A stretch of 64,000 bases of DNA from assembly GCA_963691705.1 (NCBI GenBank), contig OY829537.1, positions 38,071,514 to 38,135,513 of the forward strand, given 5' to 3'. Source of the DNA: Viola odorata (lineage: Eukaryota > Streptophyta > Magnoliopsida > Malpighiales > Violaceae). Position numbers and translations under genes: made by a program. The notes under the pieces are model-generated. The model searched no databases. It had not been told where the DNA came from and saw nothing but the letters and a program-made list of their open reading frames with translations. Shown here one piece after another: positions 46,090 to 58,880 of this stretch (its first letter is position 1; each line of letters begins with the position of its first letter).

Positions 46090-48850
46090 TTAGGCCTATA
46101 AGTTGAAGAATTTATATTAGCCAAAGAATGACAGCAGAAGAGGAAAGAATGTACAGTAGGCCAGCTTCAGCTCCAGGCACAAAACTAGAGCCGAAGCTGC
46201 CTAGAAATGCAGATCAGTAACTACCCCAAACTACAGAACAGAAACAACATACAAACAACACGGATCAACCCCACCTGTAGAGCCAAATAGAAGAGAGCTC
46301 CATCTGGTCCACCGAATATGGAAAGCTTGGATCCGTGCTGATAATCCAGTGCTGCCAGTGTCTGAAGACTGCATGATATGCACGCCGATGGCATGGAGTA
46401 GCCTGACGAAAGATGGACGCATTTCGTTGCAGCCATAACGTCCACATTACAGCAGCTAGAAGAGACTGCCACATTTCCAGCACAGGTGGTGCCCGAACGA
46501 CCATAAGAGACGACCACAGACCCCACAAATCCTCAACTTTCCGAGGTCTAGCCCAGCTAATGCCAGCCCAGTTAGAAATCTGATCCTAAACTAGGTCAGC
46601 AACCCCACAGTGCAGATTGGTTTCCTCCAATTCAGAACATGAAGGGCAGCGATTCTCTTCTTGAGGAATGATATGGCGTCACTGCAGGTAGTCGCAAGTA
46701 GCAAGGCAATCTTGCACAACCAGCCATAAGAAGAAGCTGATGCGGTGGGGAACTTTACTCTTCCAGCAAGACTGAAGAGTGACGTTGACAACACTTCCCA
46801 ACCGAGAGGATTCCAGTCCCATCCGTCAAGACTTCGTTGTAAAATCCCCTGACTTGTCTAGCTCCCACATCACTTCTGACTTGCAGCTAGCTAAACAGGG
46901 CGAAGGGATGGTGTCTTGGAGATTACCCAGAGCATCGACCTCCCAATCAAACAAGCCTCGACGCCAACTCTAGTCCCAACGCCAAATATCTCCTTCTCAA
47001 TGCCCAAACTCCTTTACCTTGCCCAAGCTGTTGCTGGACAGAGAGTGGAGTCTCGGATATTTGATGGCCAGCGACACCTTGCTCGCCCACGTATCCCACT
47101 AGAACCGGACATCATCACCACTACCAAGGCTAACTTTCACATGGTTCTGCCAGAAGCCAAAAACCGAAGAAGCCCTCCCATATGTGCGCAGAATATCTCC
47201 CCAGATGAGAGATACATGTTTCAAATCCCTCAGCAAAAAATCTCCCATAGTAGAGAGCTTATATTCTTTTTGAATCAGGTCCACCCATAGCTTCTGCTCT
47301 CCCTTTAATACATTCCAAATCCATTTGAAGAGTAAAGCAGCGTTACGAGACTGCAAACATCCCAGCCCCAGCCCGCCTTTGTCGACCGAACGAGTGACTG
47401 TCTCCCAACTAACCTTCGCCATACCCCTCGTCTGTTCTCCCCCACTCCATAAAAAAATGCCGCATAATACCTTCGCAACGTCGAACAACCCCTTCTGGCA
47501 TGAGGTAGACTGACATGTTATAAACAGGGATGCTGCTCAGGATAGATTTGATGAGGGTCATCCTACCACCAACTGACAACAAGGAGCCCTTCCAAGTGGC
47601 CAACCTTTTACATAAGGATTGGATAAGGAACTCCAGTTAGAGATCCTGTGTGGATTTAATCCTACATAAGAGCCCAAATATTTAAATGGGAGGCTCTCAT
47701 ACTTGCACCCGGCTCTACGAGCAACCGTTTCCCCAGATTGTCTGCAAACATTGACACCTACAAGGGAACTTTTATGGTAATTCACCTTCAGTCCCGAGAA
47801 AGCGTCAAACCACCTGAGAATCCCTTTGACACAATGGATTTCCTGCTCATCATTGTTGAGAAAAACTAATGTGTCATCTGCAAATTGCAGATGGGACACA
47901 TTCCAACCAGTCAAGGGATTTTCGATGCCCCTCATAAGTCCTTGGCCGTTAGCTCTTCTGAAAAGCAGATGAAGACCTTCAACAGCGATATTAAAAAGGA
48001 AAGGCGACAACAAGCACCCCTAACGCAACCCCCGACTCACCCCAAACTGCGTAGAAGGCGCACCATTGATGCGGACTGAAACCCTTGCAGGCATTCCTTG
48101 ACCCACCCACGCCACTTCAAGCCAAGCACATCGTCAAGATAACCCCATTCAACAGAATCATAGGCTTTCCTACTACATCACTAACCACCGACGCGACTAC
48201 CCTACTCAAGCGCATAGCGAGGATTTTAGAAATAATCTTATAGAAACTACTAACCAGACTTATCGGCTGAAACTCCAAGAGCCGTTTAGCCATCTGAATC
48301 TTAGGAATCAACGTGATAAAGGAGGTGTTGGCGCCATAAGGAAAGCTCCCATCTTCAAAGAAGCTGGTCACTAATTTACTAATGTCCTCACCAATGATTT
48401 CCCAAGCATTCTGGATAAACAACATCGACAGACCATCCGGACCGGGGGTCTTATCTCTACCATAACTCTTGACTGCCTCCTAGATCTTCGAGCGAGACAC
48501 CACGCTATCAAGCATTTGAACCTCCTCGGTATCTAGTTTTTTGAAACCCAAATCAGTCAAACGGGGTCTATCCCATGTCACAGCCGTAAATAATTTCTTA
48601 AAGTAGCTAATCGCAGCTTCTTTAATGTCTGAAGGCTCTGTCAATCTCCCACGGTTGCCAAGGATCTTTGTGATATTAACTCGCCTCTGAGTAGCTTTTG
48701 CTATCTGGTGGAAGAATTTGGTGTTACGGTCTCTCTGAGAGTCCCAACGAATTTTAGCCTTCCGTTGCCATAGGACAAACCTGCCCCTGTTTTTCCCATA
48801 AAGCCGCCTCTGCTTCTGCCCTGGTAGATCGTTCAGTCGATCCTTATCAC
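46090..48850 (-). pseudogene. L1-type LINE, 5'-truncated, broken
   Basis: On the minus strand the frames run from a pre-RT linker through KTPGPDGLS and SFITLIPKI (48117-48425) and the RT active site FADDTLVF (47558-48013) to the C-terminal zf-RVT-type region (SVDKGGLGLG, LWLQRNASIF) near 46270-46530. The break before CLLSPFLFN is a TAG where relatives have Gln, and several frameshifts follow. No endonuclease is present because the 5' part ends near 48850. A clear poly-A tail at the 3' end is not visible. Confidence 0.85.
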
Positions 48851-49361
48851 ATCAGGGCCTATACTAGATAACATTGACATTATCACGTCGATCCTTCCTT
48901 TAAGGGCTTAGATTGGATCTACTGGCGGGGTAACAGATGGAGCGAAAACTCTACTCAACGTTCTGGACGTTATTGGGGAAAAGAGATTCAAGGTTAACAT
49001 TTGTCTAAGTTGTTATGTGGAAGTGGTTATAATTGGTGTGGTTGAAGTACCGGCTCAAGTTTGCAAGTTTCTAGGGGGAGTGAACAAAGGTGGATTTCGA
49101 TTTGCATTCCGATGAGAAAAATAGGAAAATCGTAGTGATGAAAATATGGGGGAATAAGCTTTAGATATCAAGGATTCTTACTTGGATAATCTAAGCTCTC
49201 AATGAAAATACCAAAAAGATAAGTATGAAATTTAGGTAGGAGTAAATGTATAATTGTTCAATGTCCACGTGTCTGATTTATTATTCTGATTGTCCACCTG
49301 TCACCTACACAAGTGTCGAAGAGTGCCTCTAATGTAAAAAGTCCAACGATCAAGTTTTTGT
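48851..49361 (-). mobile_element. Fragment of a Tat-type 5' end: leader, primer site and LTR start
   Basis: At 49150-49215 the sequence follows the leader of the element at 10670-10750: GGGAATAA, AGCTT, AAGGATTCTTACTT, then TAAGCTCTCAATGAAAA and ACCAAAAAGATAAG where the other has AGCTCTCAATGAAAGCACC and TTGATAAG. It is diverged, in the same orientation, and has no gag beyond it because the LINE adjoins. Confidence 0.6.
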
Positions 49362-49599
49362 GGGTGTTTGGGATTCTGGTTCTAGCCCAGGAAGCTAGTT
49401 TCCAGACCCAAACCTAAGCCAAAACTGTTTGGCTATTGCATTTTTCACTGGGCTTTTAGAGAAGCCTAGTTTCTAAACCTTGAAAAATGCAGGTTTTATG
49501 GATGGTTGATTTTGCTCCAGCAGAAGGAAGCCACTTTGCGGGAAGCTGGGTTGAAATTATAGTGGACAAAAATAATTGTCTTTTCTCTTCTTATTTACA

Positions 49600-49847
49600 A
49601 GAAAACCAGGTATATATTCACTACATTTACTCTCCTTCATCCTCTAACCCTAGCCGTTCAATAATCTCTCTCTCACAATCTTCTTCTCCGTCGCTCTCTC
49701 TCAGCTCTCGCTCTCGGTCTGGTCTCGCTCTCAGTTCTTGATCTCCCTCTCGGTTTCAGCTGTCGCAGACATCTCTCGCTCTCTGTCATCGTCTTGCTGT
49801 TCGCTTTCCTCTCACCTTCGTCGGACCTCCAATTTGTGTCTGTTCAG
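49600..49847 (+). other. Promoter/5'-UTR-like segment with splice donor
   Basis: A TATATATTCAC box near 49610 precedes a CT-rich leader (TCTCTCTCTC, CGCTCTCGGTC) that ends at CAG followed by GTAAGC (49848). It looks like the first untranslated exon of a gene whose coding part is not in view, perhaps captured by or belonging to the surrounding element. No coding frame follows before 51693. Confidence 0.4.
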
Positions 49848-51692
49848 GTAAGCAAAACCTCTTCCTGTTAAATTCTTATAGCTTATGAACTGTATTTTTT
49901 AATTGTTCAAAACCCTATCAATCTCCTCGCCCCCTTCTACTTTTGATTGCAAAGTTAGGGTTTTCACCTAGGAGCACATCACGCAGCAACTACAGCAAAT
50001 TCCCTGTTTTGGAGGTACAAGCATAATTCAGCTTTACTTCATGTGTTTAATTGTCATTGAATAATCAATTCATATGGTTGTAGATGGTGAAATTTCTCGA
50101 TACAATTTGGCTTAGGTGCGAATTGTTTCTGGTACTTTAGGGGTCTGTCTAAACATGGGGCATAGATTATATTTGAATTTGCAGACTAACTGCAGTATAG
50201 CTTCATTGCCATTGGTTTCCCTCAAACTTTAAGCATGTAAACAATTAGCATGGCAAGTGCATTGTTCAAATAGAATTTGTTTCTGTGCCCCAACAGTGCA
50301 CTCTCTTTTCTAGCTTTTGATAGAGGTGCTTGAATACATGCCAATGCATTGTAGGGGTCAGTTGTAAATTACAGAATATTGTTGATGTAGAAAAAAGAAA
50401 ATTGCAAAGTCAAGTCATATCATTCGTCCATTCATTGCAAATATTTTGATTTGGAGGGGAAGTCAATGTCACCTTAAGAATTACTCTTTTGCAGTGGACA
50501 TAGGGAATATATGAAGTCCTCTGTTAGTTTTTCCATTTATTATTCCTGACTATAATTGTGCTGCTCTGTTTAATTGAGCACAAATCTTTCATGTAAATGT
50601 ACTACTTTGTGTGACAACTGTGCTACCTATTTCACTAGATTATCTGTTGTGTCATTCCCTATTTTATATAAGGAAATGAAACTTAGAAAACAGTTTTCAG
50701 AACTGGTGAATGAAAGTTGATTAATTGGCTTTTATTTTATTGATGGAACAAGAGATTTACTTTGTGGATCTGTTTAGATTGGGATGGGAATTGAGGTGCT
50801 TAGTATCCTTGTAATTTTTCACTCTGAACTCTACATATTTCTACGACATGGTTGCTTTTAACTTTATTTTGTTCACCATTTAACATTTCCCCTATAACAA
50901 TGTAGAATTTTGGTGTTGATGGTAAAATACTGGTCAATTATGCTTGTTCGGTAGCATGGGGTTAACATGACGTCAAGAGATGTTTGTATCAATTTGTTAA
51001 TAGTGTAAGAATCTCTTATGCGTAACAACTTTTGGAGCTTTTTTTTGTATGAATTTCTACTACATGGTTGCTTTTTACATTAGGTAAAATCAATTGTTTT
51101 AATTAAATAGAGTGAGTTTTTATTTTTTATAATTTATTTTCTAGTCCCACACTGGTGGTATTAGAAATTGGTTGCCTTACCATTGCTCAAGCTTCTATGT
51201 GTGCGTATTTATATTTTAATCTACGTAGAAATGAAAAACTAGAGTAGTGTATTATGTTTTAATCTATATTTAGAGTATAATGCTTTGAAATATAAGCACA
51301 AAAATAATTAATAAATGTGTCACAACTAATATGTAATTGTACTTTTTATATATGTAATGACGGGTTTAATTTTTAATGCATTAATTAGTTTAAGATTTTT
51401 TCATGTAATTTTATTACAATTTCAGAGTAATTCATTCCATTTTCGAAGCTAATAGTTTAAAACTTTTTATTATATTAGATAAATATTTAACTTTATTTAA
51501 TAGTGCTCAATATGAATATTTAATTGTGATTTTATATATGTAAAATTTTAAAATAGTGCTCAATATTTAACTTTATTTAATAAAATGTTAACTATTTGTT
51601 TAAAGAAATAGATTAATTTAAATAATCTACATATATACTAAAAAATATTAACTTTAATACTTGAAACAAATTGTGTCATTTATAGTTAAAAG
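49848..51692. other. Intron-like / intergenic sequence
   Basis: AT-rich with no recognised frame, although it starts at a consensus splice donor. The last 8 bases (GTTAAAAG, 51685-51692) are the target-site copy of the next hAT. Confidence 0.4.
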
Positions 51693-51774
51693 TAGGGGTG
51701 TCAAAACGGGTCCGACCCGACGGGTCACGGGTCGATCCGTCTGACCCGTTTAAATTTTCCTTCCTTTCTTTTTA

Positions 51775-52111
51775 GGGTTTGATGGGTTTCTTCTTCCACC
51801 AGAACAATTCTCTTCACTACCACCATAGCAACCAAACCCGCTTTCTCGAAAGTGTCGTCTTCACTGTATTCCGTATCTAGAGGCTTGGGTAGAGTCCATC
51901 TTAGACCTTTGCCATCGTCTAAAGCGAGTGGTTATTCTGTTTCTGTTGCTGGGTTTGGTGGGTCGTCGTCTTTGTGGCAGAGTAAGCGCGGGATTCGTAG
52001 CGGGGTCGTAGTCATGGCTGGCTCTGGGTCTTCGATTCAGAAATCGGAGGAGGAGTGGCGTGCTGTCTTGTCGCCGAAGCAGTTTCGGATTTTGAGGCAG
52101 AAAGACACAGA
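51775..52111 (+). pseudogene. MSRB2: Captured exon 1 of a plastid methionine sulfoxide reductase B gene
   Basis: The frame gives a Ser-rich transit-peptide-like part, then KSEEEWRAVLSPKQFRILRQK, which is the conserved start of plastid MSRB. It stops at the codon across a consensus donor (ACAGA then GTAAGG), so exon 1 with its 5' splice site was taken up as genomic DNA. No ATG is left in the frame and the catalytic domain with its zinc-binding Cys pairs is absent. It cannot make an active enzyme. Confidence 0.82.
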
Positions 52112-52265
52112 GTAAGGTCCTTCATCTTTCTCCATTACCATGTAGATAGAATTGCATAACTGTATTTCATATTCTGTAAATTAGTTCATTTTCATTCAGA
52201 TAGTTCTGAGTTGTAATTTGTTCATTCATGAAGCCACTTAAGTAAACTGGATTACTATGGTGCAG

Positions 52266-52883
52266 GCTGGGATGGCTGCGAATTTGAGGGTTTTTGTACC
52301 CACTGGTTGTGAAGGGAAAGAGGTATGTTTTGTCCCATGAAAACTAACAAAGTTATGCTTGAGAACTGTATCCTGGGAATCCTTCAAAGGGTATTTTTTT
52401 TCCCCATCAGTTCCACTGATCTGTTTAAGCAATGAATTCACAAATTCAGAAATTGTAAAAACTAAATCCTCTGTAGGTTTCTGAGAACTTGGTAAATTAA
52501 CCTTAAATAGATGTTTCTCATATGTGACAGCAATTATGATTATTGACCTCTACAACCACCTTAAACATGGTGATATATATATGAAATTATCCGCTGTTGA
52601 AATTTTAGCCTTTATACACTTTGCATTATTGTTAACAAGGGATAAAAGCTCTGCTTCCTAACTTGGCTGACTTCTATCAATTCCATGTGTTTATAAATAC
52701 ACTCATCCAAAGGTATATTCATTAATGGGCACTAATACTTGAACCATCATATGAAAGATCACTTGCTTCAATCTGGCATATCTTTGAGCATGCTGTATTT
52801 AATGCTTTCTGCAGGTAAAAGGACTGGAAATATTAACTTATGGTGGAGCACCTGTTGCCTATGCTCTAAACCCCACAGAAATA
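52266..52883 (+). pseudogene. Captured two-exon fragment of an unrecognised gene
   Basis: Exons 52266-52322 (after GTGCAG, before GTATGT) and 52815-52883 (after CTGCAG, before GTAAGG) join in phase. They encode MAANLRVFVPTGCEGKE and then VKGLEILTYGGAPVAYAL. I do not recognise the family. It comes from a gene other than MSRB. The intron is retained, so capture was from DNA. Confidence 0.6.
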
Positions 52884-54303
52884 GTAAGGACTTACATAAG
52901 TTTGTTATTATATCTCTCATTAATATCATTTCTCTTAGAAGAATGCATCATCCAAAAGCATTCAGGTGTAGTATTTATCAAGGCCTGGCTAGCTGTGTTT
53001 TTTGTTCTTTATCCCATGGGTGCTTTGTAATTTTTGTGCGATATTAATGAGAGATTGCTTCCACTTATTATATAGACTTAACATGAATGTAGTTACGTGT
53101 AGGTAATTGATTCAAATGATCTATAAGGTGGTCTTATCAGTGGATAGTTATGGTTCGCTACTTGCTATTATTCTTTCATGTTTGATATTTCCATATATGA
53201 TATTAGTCAGTCATAGTAAGCCAACCAATTTATGTTTGTGTAGATAAGAATGTGCTTCTGCTTAATTTTACTAACTTAGAAATTTTATATTTCTTGGCAT
53301 ATTTAGAAATTCGATGCATTATCCTTTCTCGAAAATCTCTATGTTTAATATGTAGTAATATAATTGGAATTGAGGATCGATCAAATCACTTAGGTTGGTC
53401 TAGTGAACACTTCTTTCAGCTACGGACCATGCCAAACTCTTTACACTTGAATTTTGCCTGCAGCAACTGTGATTATGCATGATCTCTTTTTTCGGTTCGT
53501 TGAATGGGAAGGAATTAAAGAATTGCCGTTTTTTTTGCGTTAAGATTTGCATGTAGTGAGTAGAACTACATGCAAGTCTGATTGTTTAAAGGTCTACACT
53601 AGTAAAACTGATAATATATAAATCATGCAAGATGAAACACGTGATATAATTACTTTGACTTTCGATTGCTGGTTTTGTTGACAACAGAAATACATGCAAT
53701 TTAAAATTGAGTACATATGTAATTTGTTTAATGTTTATGCAAGAATTTTATTTTAAATCCGTTTATTTCAATGTAGTATTTGTGTAGAAATTTAAATGCG
53801 TAAAATATATAGTATAAAACTTGTTAACCAAAGAATCACATCAATAACAGTTTGTTTTTATAAAATATTTATTTTAAAATTATTCGTAAAGAAAATTAGC
53901 ATTATAAATGTACCACTACTTTTAAAAACAAAAACCTATATAAAAAGAAAATAAAAAAATAATAAAATCCGGGTCAGCTCGATCGGACCCAAATTCAACG
54001 TGTCAACCTGGCCCGGATACATCCGGGTTTACGGGTTGGAGGGTCTCATCAGACAGATGGGTCGTTGACGGGTCAAGGTGACCCGTTTACGACCCGCTTG
54101 ACCCTAGCATTTATTTCCTCATTAAAGACCAAAACGGCGCCGTTTTGATTAATTAGATCAAAACGACATTCGTTTAACTTTAGTTTTTATTCGGCTAAAA
54201 TGATGTCGTTTTGCTTAGCGGGTCGGGTCTGGTCGACCCGCTATCCGACGGGTCAGAAACGGGTCGGGTCGGCTCGACTCGTTTTGACACCCCTAGTTAA
54301 AAG

Positions 54304-55302
54304 TCTAAAGTTGCAGCTTTTAGAAAATTATAGTTAAATTATTTGTTTAGAAAAAAAGATTGAATTAAATAATGTAAATAAATAACACTAAAAATGACTG
54401 ATGCCTTTTATAGTCATTTTACACTCAAACCATAGTTCTAAAAACAGTGTTTACTAAACACCAAAAATAATTTCTCGTTTCCCACAACACTTTTAAAAAA
54501 TATTTACCAAACAGCACACTGTTTTGCGCAAAAGTACTTTCTCCACAACACTTTTGCCCACAACACTTTTCGGATCAGAACCGGAATGCCAAACAGGCCT
54601 TTTAAGTGGCACTGTAAAGCTCCCAGACAAGTAACAGACGACGGGGTTGGCTAATGAATGGCGGAGCAAAAGCTAGAGAACACAACAATTACTCCAAGGC
54701 TATGTGTTTGGACTCGTGTTTTTAATGCTTATGCAAAGAAATAAATGAGTGGGTGTTTATAGTCTTCCAAAAGAGTTGGTTTGGGCGGTAGGTACTCAAA
54801 TATTTTTGACTGATGTGATTGTCTAATAGTGTCAACTATCAAGGCTCTAAAAGCTTTTTTGTTGCTCTAGACACCATGTCCATTAATTTAATGTTGAACT
54901 ACTTGGTTATTGATAGCTATCAATGTACAAACTATCGGTTTGATTAAGAGTTACCGCCTGTCCGTAAAATGTTTGATAAATAAAGAGGAAATGCAATAGA
55001 ATACATTATCTGACATTCCCGGATTACCGGGTCATCCGGTAATGACATCTCTCAGATCTTACAAGCAAGGTCATCCGACTATCTTATGTCACCTTCCGGC
55101 ATTCAGTGGACCCCTTGTGGGTCCCAACTGGTCCTTGCTGGACCTATAAATGACCAGGGTGCTTTAAGGTATTTATTTGTGTTATCAATCAGTGTATATA
55201 TATGCTCTTCCGTTTCTGTTAGGTTTTACCTTCTTGATATATTGTAGGCCATCCACTTCCGGATTAGGAGCATACATAGCTTTTTAAGTGAAAAATGGCA
55301 TT
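54304..55302. other. Intergenic DNA between the two hAT elements
   Basis: No gene. It includes the candidate right end of the outer element at 54577-54599. A 55-bp stretch near 55010-55080 has CCGGATTACCGGGTCATCCG-type short repeats. Confidence 0.45.
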
Positions 55303-56040
55303 GTAACAACTAGGGGTGTCAAACGGGTTTAGCTGTGACCCGTTGGGTTGAGGGTCAAAAATGACCCGTTGGGTTGAGGGTCAAAAATGACCCGACCCGA
55401 CCCGTTTAGCTGTGACCCGTTGGGTTGAGGGTCAAAAATGACCCGGCCCGTTTCTGACCCGCAGGGTAGCGGGTCGACCCGACCCGACCCATCTGACCCG
55501 TTATGTAAAACGACGTCGTTTTGGCATGCTTTGTGTTTATGAAGACAAAATTTCAGAGGGTCAAACGGGTCAGTATGACCCGCACGCGACCCATTGACCA
55601 ATTGGCGACCCATTGACCAGTTGGTGACCCATGAACAGTACAATACGGGTCAACCCGCCCAAATTTAGGCGGGTCAACCCATCCAAATTCGAGTGGGTCG
55701 GCCCAACCCGAATTTTTGACCCGGATTTTAAATTTTTTAAAATTATTTTTTATATGGGTTTTTTGTTTTTAAAAGTAATGGTGCATTTAAAATATCAATT
55801 TTCTTTACGAAAAATTTTAAAATAAATATTTTATAAAAACAAGTTGTTATTGACTTGATTCTTCGGTTAACAAGCTTTATACTATATATTTTATGCATTT
55901 AAATTTCTAAACAAATACTACAATTAAATAAACGGATTTAAAAATGAAATTCTAGCATAAACATTAAACAAATTACATTTGTACTAATTTTTACATTAAA
56001 ATTGCATGTATTTAAACAAAAACTAACAATCGGAAGTAAA

Positions 56041-58187
56041 ATTAATTCTATACATGCAGTTTAGATTATTAGAAGAAATAATATCTTCAGTGAACTCCAT
56101 TCGTATACTATACATCACATCATAAATTAAATGCATGCAGTTTAGATTCTTAGAAGAAAATGACATGAAACTAATTCCAAAAAAAAGAGAGGATAGAAGA
56201 GGTTTTATGTCATCTTCCTTTGCCTTCTCTCAATACCACTCTACGTATCCACCTACATATATATGCTTTTAGTATGAGAGAAGAAAGGAAATGAAACAGA
56301 ACAAGCAAACATACAAACTTGATTGTTGTTGTAAGTCAATATGATCATGTAAAGCATGTAGAAATTTAATGAATACTTTTTGGTGGCTACATGTGTCTTG
56401 AGCTAAAACTTAAATAAGCCAATTGTATACTACAAAAAAAAATCACTTTTATCTTCCCTATAGAATATTGAAGATGCGTGTTTTCAAGCAAACTAAAAAG
56501 ATGTGGGCATGGTGAATGTTTCCAATACAAATCAAGTGAAAAGATTCACGCACTGATCTTTACCAGCATACATAAGCAATAAAAGCACACCCAAAAGAAA
56601 GAAAGGATAGGCATGGAATTTAATAAAACGAAGAATTATGAGGAGAAGGAAGCATTGATTTCAGGCCTAGCATGCTTACCCCATTGCAATAATAATAAGC
56701 CTATCTTTCTCCATATGGAAATGCTGCAGGCACATAGAGATGTTGTTCAAAGCAGGTGATTCAGGCCCTACTACCACCTATAATTACACCCACATCAATA
56801 TATACATATATATATATCTGCTTCTGAAGGCACTGCCAATTTGAATTCCATTAAAATAAATAATTTCAACTACATTAAGTGATCTGGGAAGCAAACTATA
56901 TCACAATAATAGTTTATCAACAAAATACGATCATAATAAATGGTTCAGTGGCAGCAAACTAAGAAATAGCAAGTCCAGAAGCCAGCATACCTGTCGAACC
57001 CAAAGAAATAACATGCTTTTTGAAAACAATGGGAAGAACCCACAAAAGGCCACTGGCCATTATTGGTGAAAAAAGAATCGCATAATGGATCGACATCTAT
57101 TTTGCAGTCTGCATCAGAAAAGACGGTAATCCTAAGTCCTAACAGACAGGGTAAGCTTATGATGTGCATACGATGGGCAAAGATAAGATAGATCCTGTCT
57201 CGAATGGGCCTAACAGTGATAATAAGTTCATCTTTTGATTAGTTTGGGCTAAGAAAGACTTCAACATCAAATCCAGTACTATGGATTACTCCCAAAGCAG
57301 TAAGTACTCTTATTTTTATAAGCTCTAAACGACATGTATACTTAAGTATACCTAAGCTCACTAAACCAGACAAATTTTGTCCAAGGCAGGCGGTACACAA
57401 TACTATCATCCAGTAATTACTCCACACACAACGACCGAAACAACGCCTCTTACTTATAAGTGTAAAAGTGCCAAACAACTCCCACCAAGTGGTGAAAGTA
57501 CTCCTACTTGGGTCACTGCTCTCAACCTGGCATCAGCACAACTGAATGTCATATCTGACAACAACTTCTAAAAGATGAATGCGATTAAAAAAAAAATCCT
57601 AAAAGATACATGCATGCATGTTGAATGACACAGAAGATTCTACTACAGTGAAAGAGGAAGGGGGATCATCTTGCCAGTATGACCATCTGTTAATAAGAAG
57701 AGTATATGAAAATTGAATGCTTTATGAAGCTATAATAAGAATTGACATTCATTATTTATCTCCTTGGTATAAATACTATCAGTGTTTAGTAACGCCAGTG
57801 TTCTAACTCAAGAAGTCTTGTTTTAAACAGTAAGAAGCATGATCCTCATGATCGCATTGGCATGTGAACAGATATCATTCAATAGAAGGCAATGCTTTGG
57901 TGGTTCTAATTTTTTGTTACAGTCATTTGCAAGAGTACTGTAACATGCCAGAGAAAATTCTCTCTTTTCTTCGATCATATGGAAAATCACTGCCAAAGAC
58001 TTGAGTGTTATATTATCTGTCATTCTATAGAGCAAGAATAAGGCCAATTACCAACCTCTGTTCTTAAATAACCTTATAATCTTAACCACACAAGATTTTT
58101 TGAGTAACAATGGTAAGTACTAGTACTCTTATCATTTTTTATGTCTGTCCGCTCAAAACTGTTGAGCTCAATAGTAAATGAGCCTAC
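56041..58187. other. Interior of hAT 2 without recognised gene
   Basis: Mostly AT-rich. Short minus-strand frames near 56945-57170 and 57239-57300 have some protein-like segments (ALGVIHSTGFDVEVF) and may be more of the captured gene, but I cannot define exons. Confidence 0.35.
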
Positions 58188-58880
58188 CTGAACAAATGTT
58201 CCAAACGCAGCTCCTGGAACAAGAACATCCCAACCCTGAGAACCAACTGTGCTTCTAACTGCTTTTAGGAGTAGGGTACAAAGTTTAGAAACCTGAAAAA
58301 TTACCCTGCAGATGGAACTCAGTAATTAGAAATTTCATAATTTATCTAGAAAATGATCAAACGCCCAAAGAAGTGTGGAACAACTAAGTTGTATAAGGAA
58401 GAAAATATGCTCTTTATGACGACAAAAAAGTATTCAACTCACCCAGCACGGATCTCAGCTTCAGTGTATGTCCTTATGCTATTTTCTGGAATTCCAAGGG
58501 CCTTTCCAAGTATCTGCAAGGGCCAGAGGTACAACTCTACTATTACTCAGAAGCGGGCACACAGTAACCCTTTCCGTGATGAGCCATCTGAAAACCCACA
58601 AAGGCAAATACACATTACTCAGAATCTCACGACGGACGCCTGGCCAGGAAGCAGGGCAAGAATCTCGAGACGGACGACGGTGGTCAAGGAAGATTCCGGT
58701 TACGGAATTGGAATTGGGGTCGCAGGTGACGCCGAGCCAGGAAGCAGGGCAAGAAGATAGGTTGGAGAAGAGGGTTTATATCTCGCGACGGATGGAGATG
58801 GTGGAGATTGGAGAATCTCGAAGGGCGGCGATGGTGAAGATTTTGGAGATTTTGAAGAATGGCGAAGTTTAGGAGAAACG
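58188..58880 (-). pseudogene. Captured gene fragment in hAT 2 (leader and two exons)
   Basis: On the minus strand, a leader-like CT-rich stretch starts next to the right arm (58880). Exon 58443-58513, after CTTGCAG and before GTGAGT, encodes [27 protein letters not shown] sequence. Exon 58188-58292, after TTTTCAG and before GTAGGC, encodes [14 protein letters not shown] and [16 protein letters not shown]. The two do not join in phase, so an exon between them is probably missing. I do not recognise the gene. Confidence 0.6.

Larger units (their letters stand above)
51693..54295. mobile_element. hAT element 1 carrying gene fragments, 8-bp target duplication
   Basis: Ends TAGGGGTGTCAAAACGGGTC and the complement of TAGGGGTGTCAAAACGAGTC, with GTTAAAAG directly repeated at 51685-51692 and 54296-54303. 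Sub-terminal regions are full of GACCCG repeats in both orientations. No transposase is present. The inside holds MSRB exon 1 and two exons of another gene. The right arm (53600-54295) is homologous to the left arm of hAT 2, inverted. Confidence 0.93.
49362..54599. mobile_element. Possible older element enclosing the first hAT
   Basis: GTTTGGGATTCTGGTTCT at the left and the complement of GTTTGGCATTCCGGTTCT at the right (49362-49383 and 54577-54599) are similar inverted ends. I see no convincing target duplication, so it stays tentative. Confidence 0.35.

Noticed and set aside
46916..47290. Plus-strand 124-codon frame
   Set aside because: Complement of the LINE coding region; no plant protein features.
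58353..58872. Plus-strand Arg-rich frames
   Set aside because: They are the complement of the captured leader and exon in hAT 2, whose splice sites are on the minus strand.
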